Shown here one piece after another: positions 54,366 through 64,000 of a DNA stretch of 64,000 nt. Under the pieces are notes generated by a model. That model was not told the DNA's origin, searched no databases, and saw only the letters and a list, made by a program, of their open reading frames with translations. Numbering within the stretch: position 1 is the stretch's first letter; each line of letters starts with the position of its first letter. The stretch covers positions 42,505,630 through 42,569,629 of the forward strand of contig NC_068970.1 of NCBI RefSeq assembly GCF_016808095.1, read 5' to 3'. A program made the translations under genes and the position numbers. This stretch comes from Vigna angularis. Taxonomy: Eukaryota; Streptophyta; Magnoliopsida; Fabales; Fabaceae.

Positions 54366-56090
54366 TTATTTATGTGTTTGTTTATGTTAAATTTGTCCAT
54401 AAAAGAGGACATGGATTTGCAAGGATCTTTAGAAACTGCATCCTCACTCGAATGCGAGGAAAAGAAAAGAAAGTCACGTCACACTTGAATGAAAGTACAA
54501 ATTTGACCTTTTCTAACATTTCAAATTTTCTTACTGCATGCTTTTCTTATATTGTCTCAAGGCTCTTGTTTGAAGCATGAGGTTTTTACCATAAGCATGA
54601 CGAGGAGGAAGCACTGAAGAACTAGATAAGCATAAACTTCCATTTATTTTGTAGAAGATTCAAAATGAGAAAGCAGAAAAGAGAGAAAAGAAATATAAAA
54701 AAAATGTCATATAAATAGTATTATGATATTAGTACAAGAAATTAATAATAACAATAAATTATATAATAATAAATAATAAAAAAGTAATAACATTAATAAT
54801 AGTAATAATAAATAATAATTGTAATAATAATGTTAATAAATAATAATTACTATAATAATAATAATAATTAATATTATTATTATTCTAATTATAATTTTAC
54901 TAGTTGATAGTTTTTAAAATAATAATTGATATTTTATTTTTAGATAATTTATAATAATTATATTTTATTTTAAAATAATTTTAAATACAAAAATAAAATA
55001 ATAATTAATTATTTTTATTCATTAAAACAGTTTTTTAATTTATCAGAATAAAATTTTCACAAAGTTTTATTTTCAATTTTTCCAAATTATATTATTTTTT
55101 CTTAATTTAAACAACCTCACTTTATTTTATTTTTTCTCAAACCCAAACTCCTAAATCCATCATAAAGTGATGCCACCCTATATGATAAGTATGTGATAAG
55201 TGACAATGATCTATCTCATCAATCAAATATAAAAAGTGCATATTACTGTACTATCATGCATACAGATATATATAACTTATACATCAAATCAATTTTAAAA
55301 ACGGTAAAAACATTCATTCAAATTGAGGACAGACTACCGCCTCCACGTGAAAGTCACGTGACGTAATTTCACATGTTTATGTTGGAATGTCACCACATTT
55401 GGTCATGCAGTTATAACTGACAGATTCATCATGTTTAGAATTCTACAATTAAATAAAACAATCTACTGATATAATTATTTCTTTTCAAGATTTTTTTATC
55501 ATTTTATCATTATAATGATACTCTTTATAGATTGGAAGTAAATGTAATAGTTTTAAATTTGAGATGCATATATAATGACAACGATGTGAAAATTTAATAT
55601 CTTTAAAATAAAATAAATGTTTACGTAGAATTTTAAAAAACAGCATATAAATACTACTAAAAAGAATTCACACTTTAACGGTGGTGATTAATTGCAAGAA
55701 AATAGTACCAATTTAAGAGAGCTGTAATTAGAATTTATATAACCGACTTTAATTGGATAGATAAATATTTATAAATTTTTTAGTTGTAGGGATTTGTATA
55801 ATGTCAGCTTTTTTTCATCACTCTATCATAAACAGATATTTGAAGGGAAATAAAATAAAATGACATATTTATCCTATATCATAGTTCCTGAGGTTGGAGA
55901 TAAAGATGGAGCACTCATTATAGGAAAGCAATCCACTGTGAGACCTTGATGGGGTGATGGATGACAGTGGTGAAGGACGTTGAGGAAGCCAGCGGCATCG
56001 TCGTTGAAGAACCACCGTGAAGGAGGCTGAAGAAGCACCATGGATGAAGTTGAAGAAGCACGAGGTTGGAGACCAACACATATTGCAGCA
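54366..56090. other. AT-rich stretch with (AAT)n
   Basis: Bases 54720-54970 are largely degenerate (AAT)n/(ATA)n. No gene is supported. A short frame at 54374-54580 has no recognisable residues. Confidence 0.45.
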
Positions 56091-56099
56091 AAGAAGAGA

Positions 56100-57165
56100 C
56101 TTGTACACGCGTAACCGATTCCAATTGGTCTGGAATCGATTCCATAACTGGTGTATTTGATTCCAAGTCTTGTATCTGATTCCGCTGTTCATGTATCCGA
56201 TTCCGCTTGGCCATTAACCGATTCAAGCGATTGTCATGCACTTTGTTCTTGGTGACCAACATCCAGTGGTTAATGATTGCTGAAGTTGGCAGCCATGTCT
56301 AACCAGTTTGGCGTTTTGCAGGTGTTAGGAAAGGGAACATAGGTGTGGGCATGGTTTTGAAGGTGGTGGAGCTTCGCTTGAGGACGTGCTTCTGAAGGTG
56401 AAACTCGCTGTTTGGAGCTGTGGTGGACGAGGTGGTTATGTGATAATGCAACGAAGGTGGTGGAGATGTATAGTGTAGAAAAAAAAATGTGTTTCTGTTT
56501 ATTTTTTTGGAATTTTAATAATACATTTATTATTCTTATTATTATTATTATTATTAATTTTATTATATATTTACTCTTTATTATTATTATTTTGAAATGA
56601 TTTACAAATGTATTTATTGTTTTGCACAAGGAAAATGACTAAATAAGAAACTCTACAACCATTTTATTACAACCAATATATTCTCTTTATTATTGTTTTA
56701 AAATAATTTACCAGTGTATTTATTGTATAATCATCAATATTCAATTTTACTTAAAAACAAAAAATTATATCACTTGCTAGTAAATTACATTTTTAAAAAA
56801 ATAAATTTAAAATATAATTATTTAACTTTACTGAAATACAAATTTATTTTATTTTAAAAAATAATTTTTTTTTTCTTCTTATAATATTTTTTACCAATAA
56901 ATATATTATTAATAAATATCATTTTATATTACTTTTATCACTAAAGGCATTTTGGTAATCTTCATTTTCAATAAATTAAAATATTTTTTCATCTATTACA
57001 TCGGTCAAATCCTACCGTAACTTTCACAAATTTTACTTTCAAATCCAGTCTCACTCATCTCTAAATCCCTTAAAAAAAACAATACTCAATTTACTCTCAA
57101 ATCCACTCAAATCTATCAACTCTCTCTCCCTCAAATCCATCCTTCCAAGTGACACACCCTAACAC
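56100..57165. repeat. MITE-like repeat, copy 1
   Basis: It has a run of CGATTCC words about 15-25 bases apart (56113-56225, one as the palindrome GGAATCGATTCC), a (TTA)n stretch (56520-56600), and a ~320-bp 3' block (56840-57165) that matches 57680-57975. It ends with 'tcaaatccatccttccaag'. The left end was not found. Confidence 0.5.
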
Positions 57166-57590
57166 TGTGTTTGTTTGGATGGATGGTACTATTTATGCAT
57201 ATTAGAGAAGATAGATTTGGGAATGAATATGCGTTCGTTCGTGTATGTTCATGTAAGAGCGAGTGAGAGCGCGAATTTGAGGGATGTGTGAGATTTTTAT
57301 CCTGTCGGAAAGCTCAGATTTGCATGGATTTAAGAGGAAATGTTGAAATACCCCTCGAATATAATTGATTCCAACCCATAACACACAAGAGAATAAACGT
57401 TTATCTTGTTCCATAGCGACACCTATTCGATTCCAGCCAAGAGTGGAGAAGTTGTATTCGATTTCAAATGGAGGATATTCAATTACAATGCGCTAAATTG
57501 GGTTCCACAAGCTACGTATTCGATTCCAGGAGTAGTATATTCAGTTTTAGCTGAGGGTTATCCTTTATATATATTTTTTTGTTTCCATCA

Positions 57591-57643
<53 letters not shown>

Positions 57644-57995
57644 ATAATAATAATAATAATCCTAAAAAATATATTGTTTTAATTATTTTATTTCAAAATT
57701 AATTTTGATTTTTTTCCACCTTATAATTTTTACAATTAAATATATTATTAACAATTATCATTTTATATTATTTTTACTACTAAGGACATTTTGGTAATAT
57801 TTAATTTCTACCGATTAAACTATTTATTTTATCTTTCACATCAGTCAAATCTTACACTAATTTTCACAAACTTTACTTTGAAATTCAGTCTCACTCACCT
57901 CAAAATCCCTTAAAAAAAACAACAATCAACTTAATCTCAAATTCATCTATTCCCTCTCCTCCAAATTCATCCTTCAAATTGAACAGAGTCTAAGT
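57166..57995. mobile_element. MITE-like repeat, copy 2
   Basis: The left edge 'cactgtgtttgtttggatgg' is roughly an inverted repeat of the right edge 'tcatccttcaaattgaacagagtc' (near 57990). The interior has CGATTCC words (57430, 57463, 57522), a (TAA)n tract (57594-57660) and the 3' block shared with copy 1 (57680-57975). No coding capacity. Class is uncertain. Confidence 0.5.
57594..57660. repeat. (TAA)n microsatellite
   Basis: About 67 bases of TAA repeats with two small interruptions (TAAATAAATAA). Confidence 0.95.
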
Positions 57996-60100
57996 GATAC
58001 TAATTGTATTTTACATTAAATATTATATTGTAGTATGTATTTAATCAACACATAATTAATTATAAAAATGAAAATATAAAATAGTATAAATAAGGTTTGT
58101 ATTCACTTTTGGGATAATATAAAAGACAAGAATTTATTTAAAAAGTGATATGAAATATCACTGTGAGTTTTCTCAACACAATGGGTAGTATCTTACTACA
58201 AATACAATATTTAAACACTCTAATAATTTGATAATGAATACAAACAATGTTATTACAAATCTTTCTACAACTCAGAAAACTAATTTAGCAAGGTTTCATT
58301 ACTTTACAAATCATAACACCCTTTCTTGTTATATTTTTCTTCTTAAATGATGTTTTTATATAATCATTTGAAGAAAAGAGTTATTGTAAACCCTTCTATG
58401 TTTATTTCTTTTAAACCAACATCTCGATAACTTATAGTTCTTATTTTCACAAGTAAGATCGAACAAATCAAGTTTTAACAAAATTTTGAACACCATACAA
58501 ACTCACATATAAATATATTGAAGAAAAAGTGTGATGGTTTGTCAAATTGTTAAGTAGAAAATTGAGTTCTCATTATTTAGATCATATCAAGATGATAACT
58601 TTTAGTCATTTTAGTACAAGGTATCATAGTACATTGTTTTGATATAAGTGTAATAAATCAAACTTTATATTTCAATGTGTTACATACAATGCAAGAACAT
58701 AACAACATAAAAAGAAGAAACTTTGGAAGCTCCCTCTGAGCTTAAGCATCAGGTGTAGATTATATAGATCATGTAGATAATCTATATGCTTTGTATGTCC
58801 CCCGCCCCCCTCAACTTATTAACTTTTAGTTATTTTTTTTCTCCTCCATTTTAAGTAACAACAACAAAAAATGGACACATTTAATCAACATCCTCCAATT
58901 ATTCATCATTAGATAAAGAACCATCACTTCAGATAAGGTTGTTGGTAACAAAGACTTCCACCAACTTACTAATGACTTTGCCATCAAAGTTTTCTTTCAC
59001 AATCTATTCATTGACGTAGAACTAGTTTTAAGCTTCATGGTTCCAGCAGTTCCTTAGAACATGAACCTTTACCCATCTTACCAGATTAAACACCTTATCC
59101 ATAGGGTAACTAGTATGTTCTAGATTTGAGAACTATATAAATCGTCTAGGAATGAATTATGTTTCTTGAAACAACAACATTTCCTTCCCATGGTTTGAGA
59201 AATATGGAACCTTTTATGTCACTTTTCTAGTGGCTATTAATGGAGGCATATGGAACCTTTAAGTAAAACTCTTATAGATCTAACTTAAATCTTGCACACA
59301 AACATATGTTATGCGTAATATTAAGCATGTTAGATGTAAGATACAATTAAAAGCCAATCATACATTTGTTGATTGTCTTATCAACTTCCATACTATTTTC
59401 ATCTTTTTCAAGGGGTTAAATATATGCAAGGGTGTCATCATGAGCTTTGTGTTAGAAATTTTAATTTCTTCAACATTTCCTTGATTACGTTTTCTAATTG
59501 ATGACAAGGTCTTTCTCTCTTTCTTTTATAAGGCGAAGAATAAATTTTGAGATTTTAGTGAAGTTAATAACTTCCTACTAATTGTAGCCCTATGTTGCCA
59601 ATATACTTTTATATCTTACCACCTTATCATCTTCGATTAAATTATTTTTTAAAAACCTACCTTGTCTGTATCACAAGTTAAACAAAGGGGCACTAAAGCT
59701 TAAACATCATTTTAAGTGATTTGTTTTAGTTCTTCCCTGATGTATAGATATTAGTCTTCATCTACTAGATCTTCCCCTACGCTTTTAGCCTCAATCAATG
59801 ACACCACGACGGTACTAGCTTTGTCTCTAAGTAACGATTTGGTTTTGATGCCATCATTTCTTTCACCTAAGATTTTATCTTGAGGATAAGATGAAACATA
59901 TCTCTATACTATTTGAAGTGTTGATTAGAGTGAGTGACCTTTGTCTAATGCACTAGCTTCATTTTATGCTTTACATGTTTTTGATCTTTTGGTTGCATTT
60001 GTAGTTGATTTTTCATCAACCCGTCTTTTGTATGACTTTTTTATATTTAAATTTGAAATGTATTTTTAAAGATATGATAGTTTCATATTATTATGAGAAA
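57996..60100. other. AT-rich stretch, probably old copia sequence
   Basis: No supported gene. The right part (59400-60100) is likely the hinge and RT-side region of the copia element whose integrase is recognised at 60100-60450 on the minus strand, but the frames are too broken to read with certainty. Confidence 0.4.
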
Positions 60101-60450
60101 ATTCTTCAAACTTAACACTTATGATTTTCAATTTCTTCACAATTCATAGGGAGTCTTTTCAAGCATGGGTCTGATAAATATTTAATTTTGTACATAACAA
60201 GCAATGTTAATTCTCTTAGCCCAAAAGTGCTTAAGTAAAGAGTTCTCACAAAGTTTGGTTCTAGCCATCTCTTAGAGTGTTCTATTCTTTCCTTTCATTA
60301 CCTCATTTAATTAAGGTGTTTTAGGTAAAGAAAATTCATGATGTATACCATTAGATTCACAATGGTTCAAAACATTCCCTTTCATTTGCACTTTTCTGAA
60401 TCACCTTGTAAATAAACTAAGCAAATATTTCTTACAACATAATATAAGTG
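60100..60450 (-). pseudogene. Copia (SIRE-type) integrase fragment
   Basis: The minus strand gives, across frames, 'ERKNRT'-like and 'EMART', then 'LCENSL.KHFWA' and 'NIACYVQN', 'FIRPMLEKTPYEL'-like residues, which follow the late part of the integrase core in SIRE-type copia elements. Many stops and frameshifts. Boundaries are approximate. Confidence 0.7.
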
Positions 60451-60749
60451 TAAATAGTATTTTTCTGAAGTTGATGTTAGCTTTGATATATGGGTTATCA
60501 TATGGGAAAAATATTGCTTATTAGATATAAATGTGACTGTAAAGTGATGTATCATCTGCCAAACAAAAAACTTGCATCTAACATGAAGTATTATAAGTGA
60601 AAACCTTTTGTTTTACAAACAAAGTGTGATCATGTTTAAAACTTTGTTGTTTAACAAAAACTTAATCAAAATGTGAGTTGTTGAATTTGTCACTAACACT
60701 ATTGCTTCCCCCTTTTATGTCAATGCATATCCAATTCAACCCTTCGAGA

Positions 60750-61120
60750 AGAATAGGTTCTCATGGATTAGAGGCAAGAAAGTTTCCTATGACCGAAAAA
60801 CCATAAAGAGGTATCTTGAGATACCTATGATGAGGAGCAGATTGAATTTCATAACATGATGCGAGATGTTAATGTGGAGTAGTTAGAATAACGCCTTTGC
60901 ATAGTAGAGAGAAATTTTTTGGCTAGAAAAGAAGGAAAACCACAATATCTAAACTGAGGAAGCATGAAGACCACAACACAATTGTGGATCTCCTTCCTCT
61001 TTACAAACATAACCCCAACCTTGAATAGTGTTTCTGGAAATCTTTTTCGGCATTTGTACTTGACAACCTTTGATAGAGATTGGATGATCCTATGAGTCGT
61101 TAAACCCTTCACTAGTAAAA
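60750..61120 (+). pseudogene. Fragment of a 'putative plant transposon protein' domain
   Basis: The plus strand reads 'NRFSWIRGKKVSYDRKTIKR' followed by 'YLEIPM', then 'LWISFLFTNITPTLN' and further on 'LTTFDRDWM', in frames broken by stops. The pattern (F..VRGK.V.F....I..YL..P, then W..F....I.PT.N) recalls the 'putative plant transposon protein' domain common in legume repeats. It lies opposite in strand to the copia integrase just before it, so the two come from different elements. Confidence 0.45.
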
Positions 61121-61194
61121 CGGTGTTCTCACAGAAGCTTTTATAGCTTGATTGTTTAGGTACTCTTATGTAGCGTCTAAAAGGAGTAGCTTTT

Positions 61195-61830
61195 AAGAAA
61201 AAGTGTGTCTGATGATAAGCATGTTTGTTAACTATTGGCTTAGCAAATATATGCTACGGTTGTAGATAGGATGCTTTTAGAACTAAGACACTAAGCACAC
61301 ACAATTTATATCGGTTCACTCAACCAAGCTACGTCCAATCCTCCACTAAGATATTTTAGAGAGTTCCAATATATTTTTAATGAAATACATATGAGTATTC
61401 TCACTACTCCTGGTTACAATAGTCAAACCTAGTAACCCCATTAATGTGAATAGAGACGAGTATCACCCACTCTTGGTTGTGAAGTATTCTTCATCATTCC
61501 TAGTATCCCTAGACAATCATAGTATCTTCTTGATACGATGTCTAGTTGAGATTTAGCCACTTCTGGTTGTGCATTATTCTTCACCACTATGGGTATCCCT
61601 AGACACTGTTGGTATCTTCTTGATACACTAAGTTCGATCCACTCCTGGTTGTCCTAGTCAACATACTAACCCTTATTACTATGACTATAACTTAATTTCA
61701 CCCACTCTTGGTTGTGTAGTATTTTTACCACTCTTGATATCCCTAGACACTCCAAGTATCTTCCTGATACGTTGTCTAGTTGAGTTTGATCCACTCCTAG
61801 TTATCTTTTCTCCGTATGTGTCCATATCAA
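61195..61830 (-). repeat. Copia LTR fragment (minus strand)
   Basis: Reverse-complement relative of the LTRs at 27470, 32447 and 51560. It has 'accaggagt(g/a)g', 'accaagagtgggt' and four GTATC...GATAC hairpin repeats followed by 'tgtctaggga' (in reverse: 'tccctagaca(a/c)t'). Neither LTR terminus is present. Confidence 0.85.
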
Positions 61831-61849
61831 AGAAAACCAATAATCATGC

Positions 61850-62594
61850 CATGAATGATTTAAACATAACAAGCATAGAGCAAAGGAGAATAACCCTAAC
61901 AATTAATGAAAGAAGCGTAAATAAATTGGAATCAATTCAAATACATGAGAGTTTAGAGGTTACATCTTCCCCAACAACATATGAATTTAGTTATCCATTG
62001 TCATGGAGAAACTAAGTGTACAATGGAATGAAAGAGATAGAAAAACCCTAAAAACAGAAGAGGAGAGCTTCTGCAACCACTTCTTTCTCCAGAAAGTTGA
62101 AAAAGTCTGAATTTGCATCCCTTTTGTCAAAAGACACTCCCTCTAGCACGTCCAAGTCCTTATATACAGTTGAATTGGATCATGGGCCAACGTTGCCAAT
62201 GCTTATAGCCCCTACTTAAGGCGCCCTGACGAGCTTGCGAGAGAAGTGCGCTCAATGCCCTAGGAACGTCCTTGAAAAGGCGCTCAGGCGTGCTTGCAGT
62301 GCTGAGGGCTCCAAAAAAGGGCACCCAAGTGTCCTGCGAACTTCTGCAACCTTCTCTTCTGGTGCTCTTTCTATCCTTTCTAAGTTCCAACTCCTTGATA
62401 TTTTAATCCTCTTCAAATTCATTTCAATTTCCTACATAATCAAGGGAATTTAGTGATAAAATCCTTTAGTATAACCTAAACTCTCTTATTCACACAAATG
62501 AGCTAAAAACATGAGTTTAAGCAAGCTTCTAAGTCAAAAGGATTGATTTAGTATCAAAATTGCATCACAGATACGGCATATTCAACCGTTATCA
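61850..62594 (-). repeat. Athila-type gypsy 3' LTR (minus strand)
   Basis: On the minus strand it starts TGATAACGGTTG (plus edge 62594), after a purine-rich tract (minus 'caaatttggggttg', plus 62590-62610). A minus-strand TATA (TATATAAGG, 62158-62166) lies ~430 bp in. U3 has a GC-rich part with 'ggcgc' and 'gcgct' words (62218-62340). The far edge near 61850 is not fixed. Confidence 0.7.
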
Positions 62595-64000
62595 CAACCC
62601 CAAATTTGAAACTTTGCTTGTCCTCATAGCAAGATCAATCAAGATATAACAATGCTTTAGCCAATCAAGCTCATAGGAAGTATTTCTCATGTCCACGTTT
62701 GCAGTTTCTGTACAGACTCATTGCAGAAGTAGTCAAGAGAATAGTACGTTAGATGCAATGTCACATGTTTGGCTGAGACAAGGTGAAATGAGAAGTTACT
62801 GCTACATTCTCAACAGAGCAATGTTTAATATCCTCATTCAAACTCAAAATAGCTTGAACTTCATACACATTAAACATTTCAGTTGAAATACTTTTTTCTT
62901 TTGTAACATCCAAGCATAGTACGTCCTCACATGTGATGTCGTGTAGAAGAAAAATTACATTTCCCTTTCCTCAACTATAACGTTTTAAATACAGGGTACA
63001 ACACAATTTTTTTATGTCTGCCTTGAGTTGAATGAGCTATCATATGCATTAAAAACTGTTGATAGATGACTTTTGACTACTTTATAAATTTTTCCAAGAA
63101 ACCTCGAGCGAACGTATTTCACACGAACCAGTAACACAAACATACGGTGTAAAATTTAAATGCCTAAATGGTGAAATGTATTTTTTCGTTGTTTTTTTCA
63201 AGGTCGTAATTGTCGGTGGAGAATAAGTGCATAGGACACTTGGAGTTAGAGGGAGAGGGACACTGCTTTTGGCAATAGAGCCAAGCTTGGTGTCATCTTT
63301 AATGAAGGGTCCAAAGATTGCACGGTTATGGCAGCATTAGTAGTAACGTCCAAAGATCGTTCAGTATGGCGCCATGGCCGTCTAGTAATCGACAGATGAG
63401 GATGATGAGTCTAGTAAAGAGGATTCTATGGAAATATCGGAATCACAATAGAGTTGTAGAATTACATGATCTATATTTTTTAGTTATAATTTAGAACTTT
63501 GTGTTTTTCTGTTTTTGGTTTAATTGTTTTATGTTTTGTTTGTATTGTTGGCTTTAAATGCCACATTTGTTTTGGTTTGACCTGATTGTACTTCCTGATT
63601 AAATATCAATGAAATCAGAATTTATGGTTAGCTCAATCTATGAATGAAAAATTATATCTGTGTTTGAGTGAAACAAATAGTACTTAAATCGATTACACAA
63701 TGAGTATATGCAAATGAAGTATTGCTTACTATTACGTTCATAAATTTTCATTCTCATATATTATCGGTGATAATTCTTGCACTATATTGATTCTAAAATG
63801 CTTAATCTAGAAATACCATGAAAGGTTTTGCAGGAACATCAATTGCTGACAGAGATGATATGGAAAATCAACTTACAGAAAGCTAGAAGTCGATTACGAC
63901 TGAGATCGAATCGATTGAATACCAATAGGGGTTAAAGATTCCAAACTTTGGGATATCTGTTATCTTTAAACATTGCTTTATATTCTGTGAATTTTTATTC
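62595..64000 (-). mobile_element. Probable 3' interior of the Athila-type element
   Basis: The polypurine tract and 'gaggacaagcaaag' (minus strand, near 62612-62630), typical of sequence before Athila 3' LTRs, show that the element's interior lies on this side. No coding frame could be recognised up to the window end, so this is the untranslated 3' part or heavily decayed env/pol. Confidence 0.45.

Noticed and set aside
61734..62015. 93-codon plus-strand ORF
   Set aside because: It spans the junction of a minus-strand copia LTR piece and a gypsy LTR, so it is accidental.
1..64000. CRISPR arrays, rRNA or tRNA genes, bacterial-style operons
   Set aside because: The regularly spaced repeats are satellites or LTR sub-repeats without spacers of CRISPR type. 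No rRNA or convincing tRNA cloverleaf was seen, although small tRNAs could be missed by eye. The sequence is plant nuclear.

Overview
This 64-kb window is plant nuclear DNA, almost certainly from a legume of the bean/cowpea group (Phaseoleae). The composition is AT-rich, the content is mostly nested LTR retrotransposons, and the families seen (copia LTRs with arrays of AATCGATT palindromes, chromovirus-type LTRs starting TGTAA and ending TTACA, Athila-type and Tat-type gypsy pieces, a CACTA remnant, a hAT-like MITE) are typical of these genomes. The genus is an inference; no marker gene fixes it.

Only one ordinary host gene is convincing: a single-C2H2 zinc-finger repressor of the Arabidopsis ZFP4/ZFP7 type (12746-13483, minus strand), with two EAR-like motifs and probably a 2.5-kb intron in its 5' leader. 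Nearly everything else is transposon sequence in different stages of decay.

Layout. 1-1030: end of a chromovirus LTR and an AT-only satellite of about 170 bp. 1240-4012: copia element with intact target-site duplication (TSD) but pol deleted. 4013-8690: non-coding, with a long (TA)n tract. 8690-12200: decayed minus-strand copia gag-pol. 12746-16450: the ZFP gene. 18028-18427: 135-bp tandem repeats, split by a Tat-lineage gypsy element (18428-24045) that keeps an RNase H/integrase frame on the minus strand and, on the plus strand, an antisense gene with its own TATA box, a short intron and one nonsense codon. Between these two converging frames lie 81-bp repeats, each carrying a hairpin that is conserved by compensatory change. 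26200-28920: Athila integrase remnant, then a CACTA fragment split by a solo LTR. 28921-30862: gypsy LTR and MITE. 31823-35305: LTR with a second solo LTR nested in it. 37281-38545: two copia LTR copies in inverted orientation. 38933-43418: second Tat element, which has a 49/98-bp minisatellite, a related hairpin and captured pieces of an ATG18-type autophagy gene. 44341-46957: third solo LTR. 47162-53116: copia element with both LTRs cut, carrying a gypsy LTR inside. 53117-64000: further LTR pieces, microsatellites, a MITE-like repeat pair, copia integrase remnant and an Athila-type LTR.

The genes do not form a pathway. The window is best read as a record of insertion, LTR-LTR recombination, deletion and gene capture. 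The observations most worth following are the antisense gene and the structured repeats of the Tat elements, and the ATG18 capture. All boundaries come from reading the sequence by eye; no alignment or database search was run.
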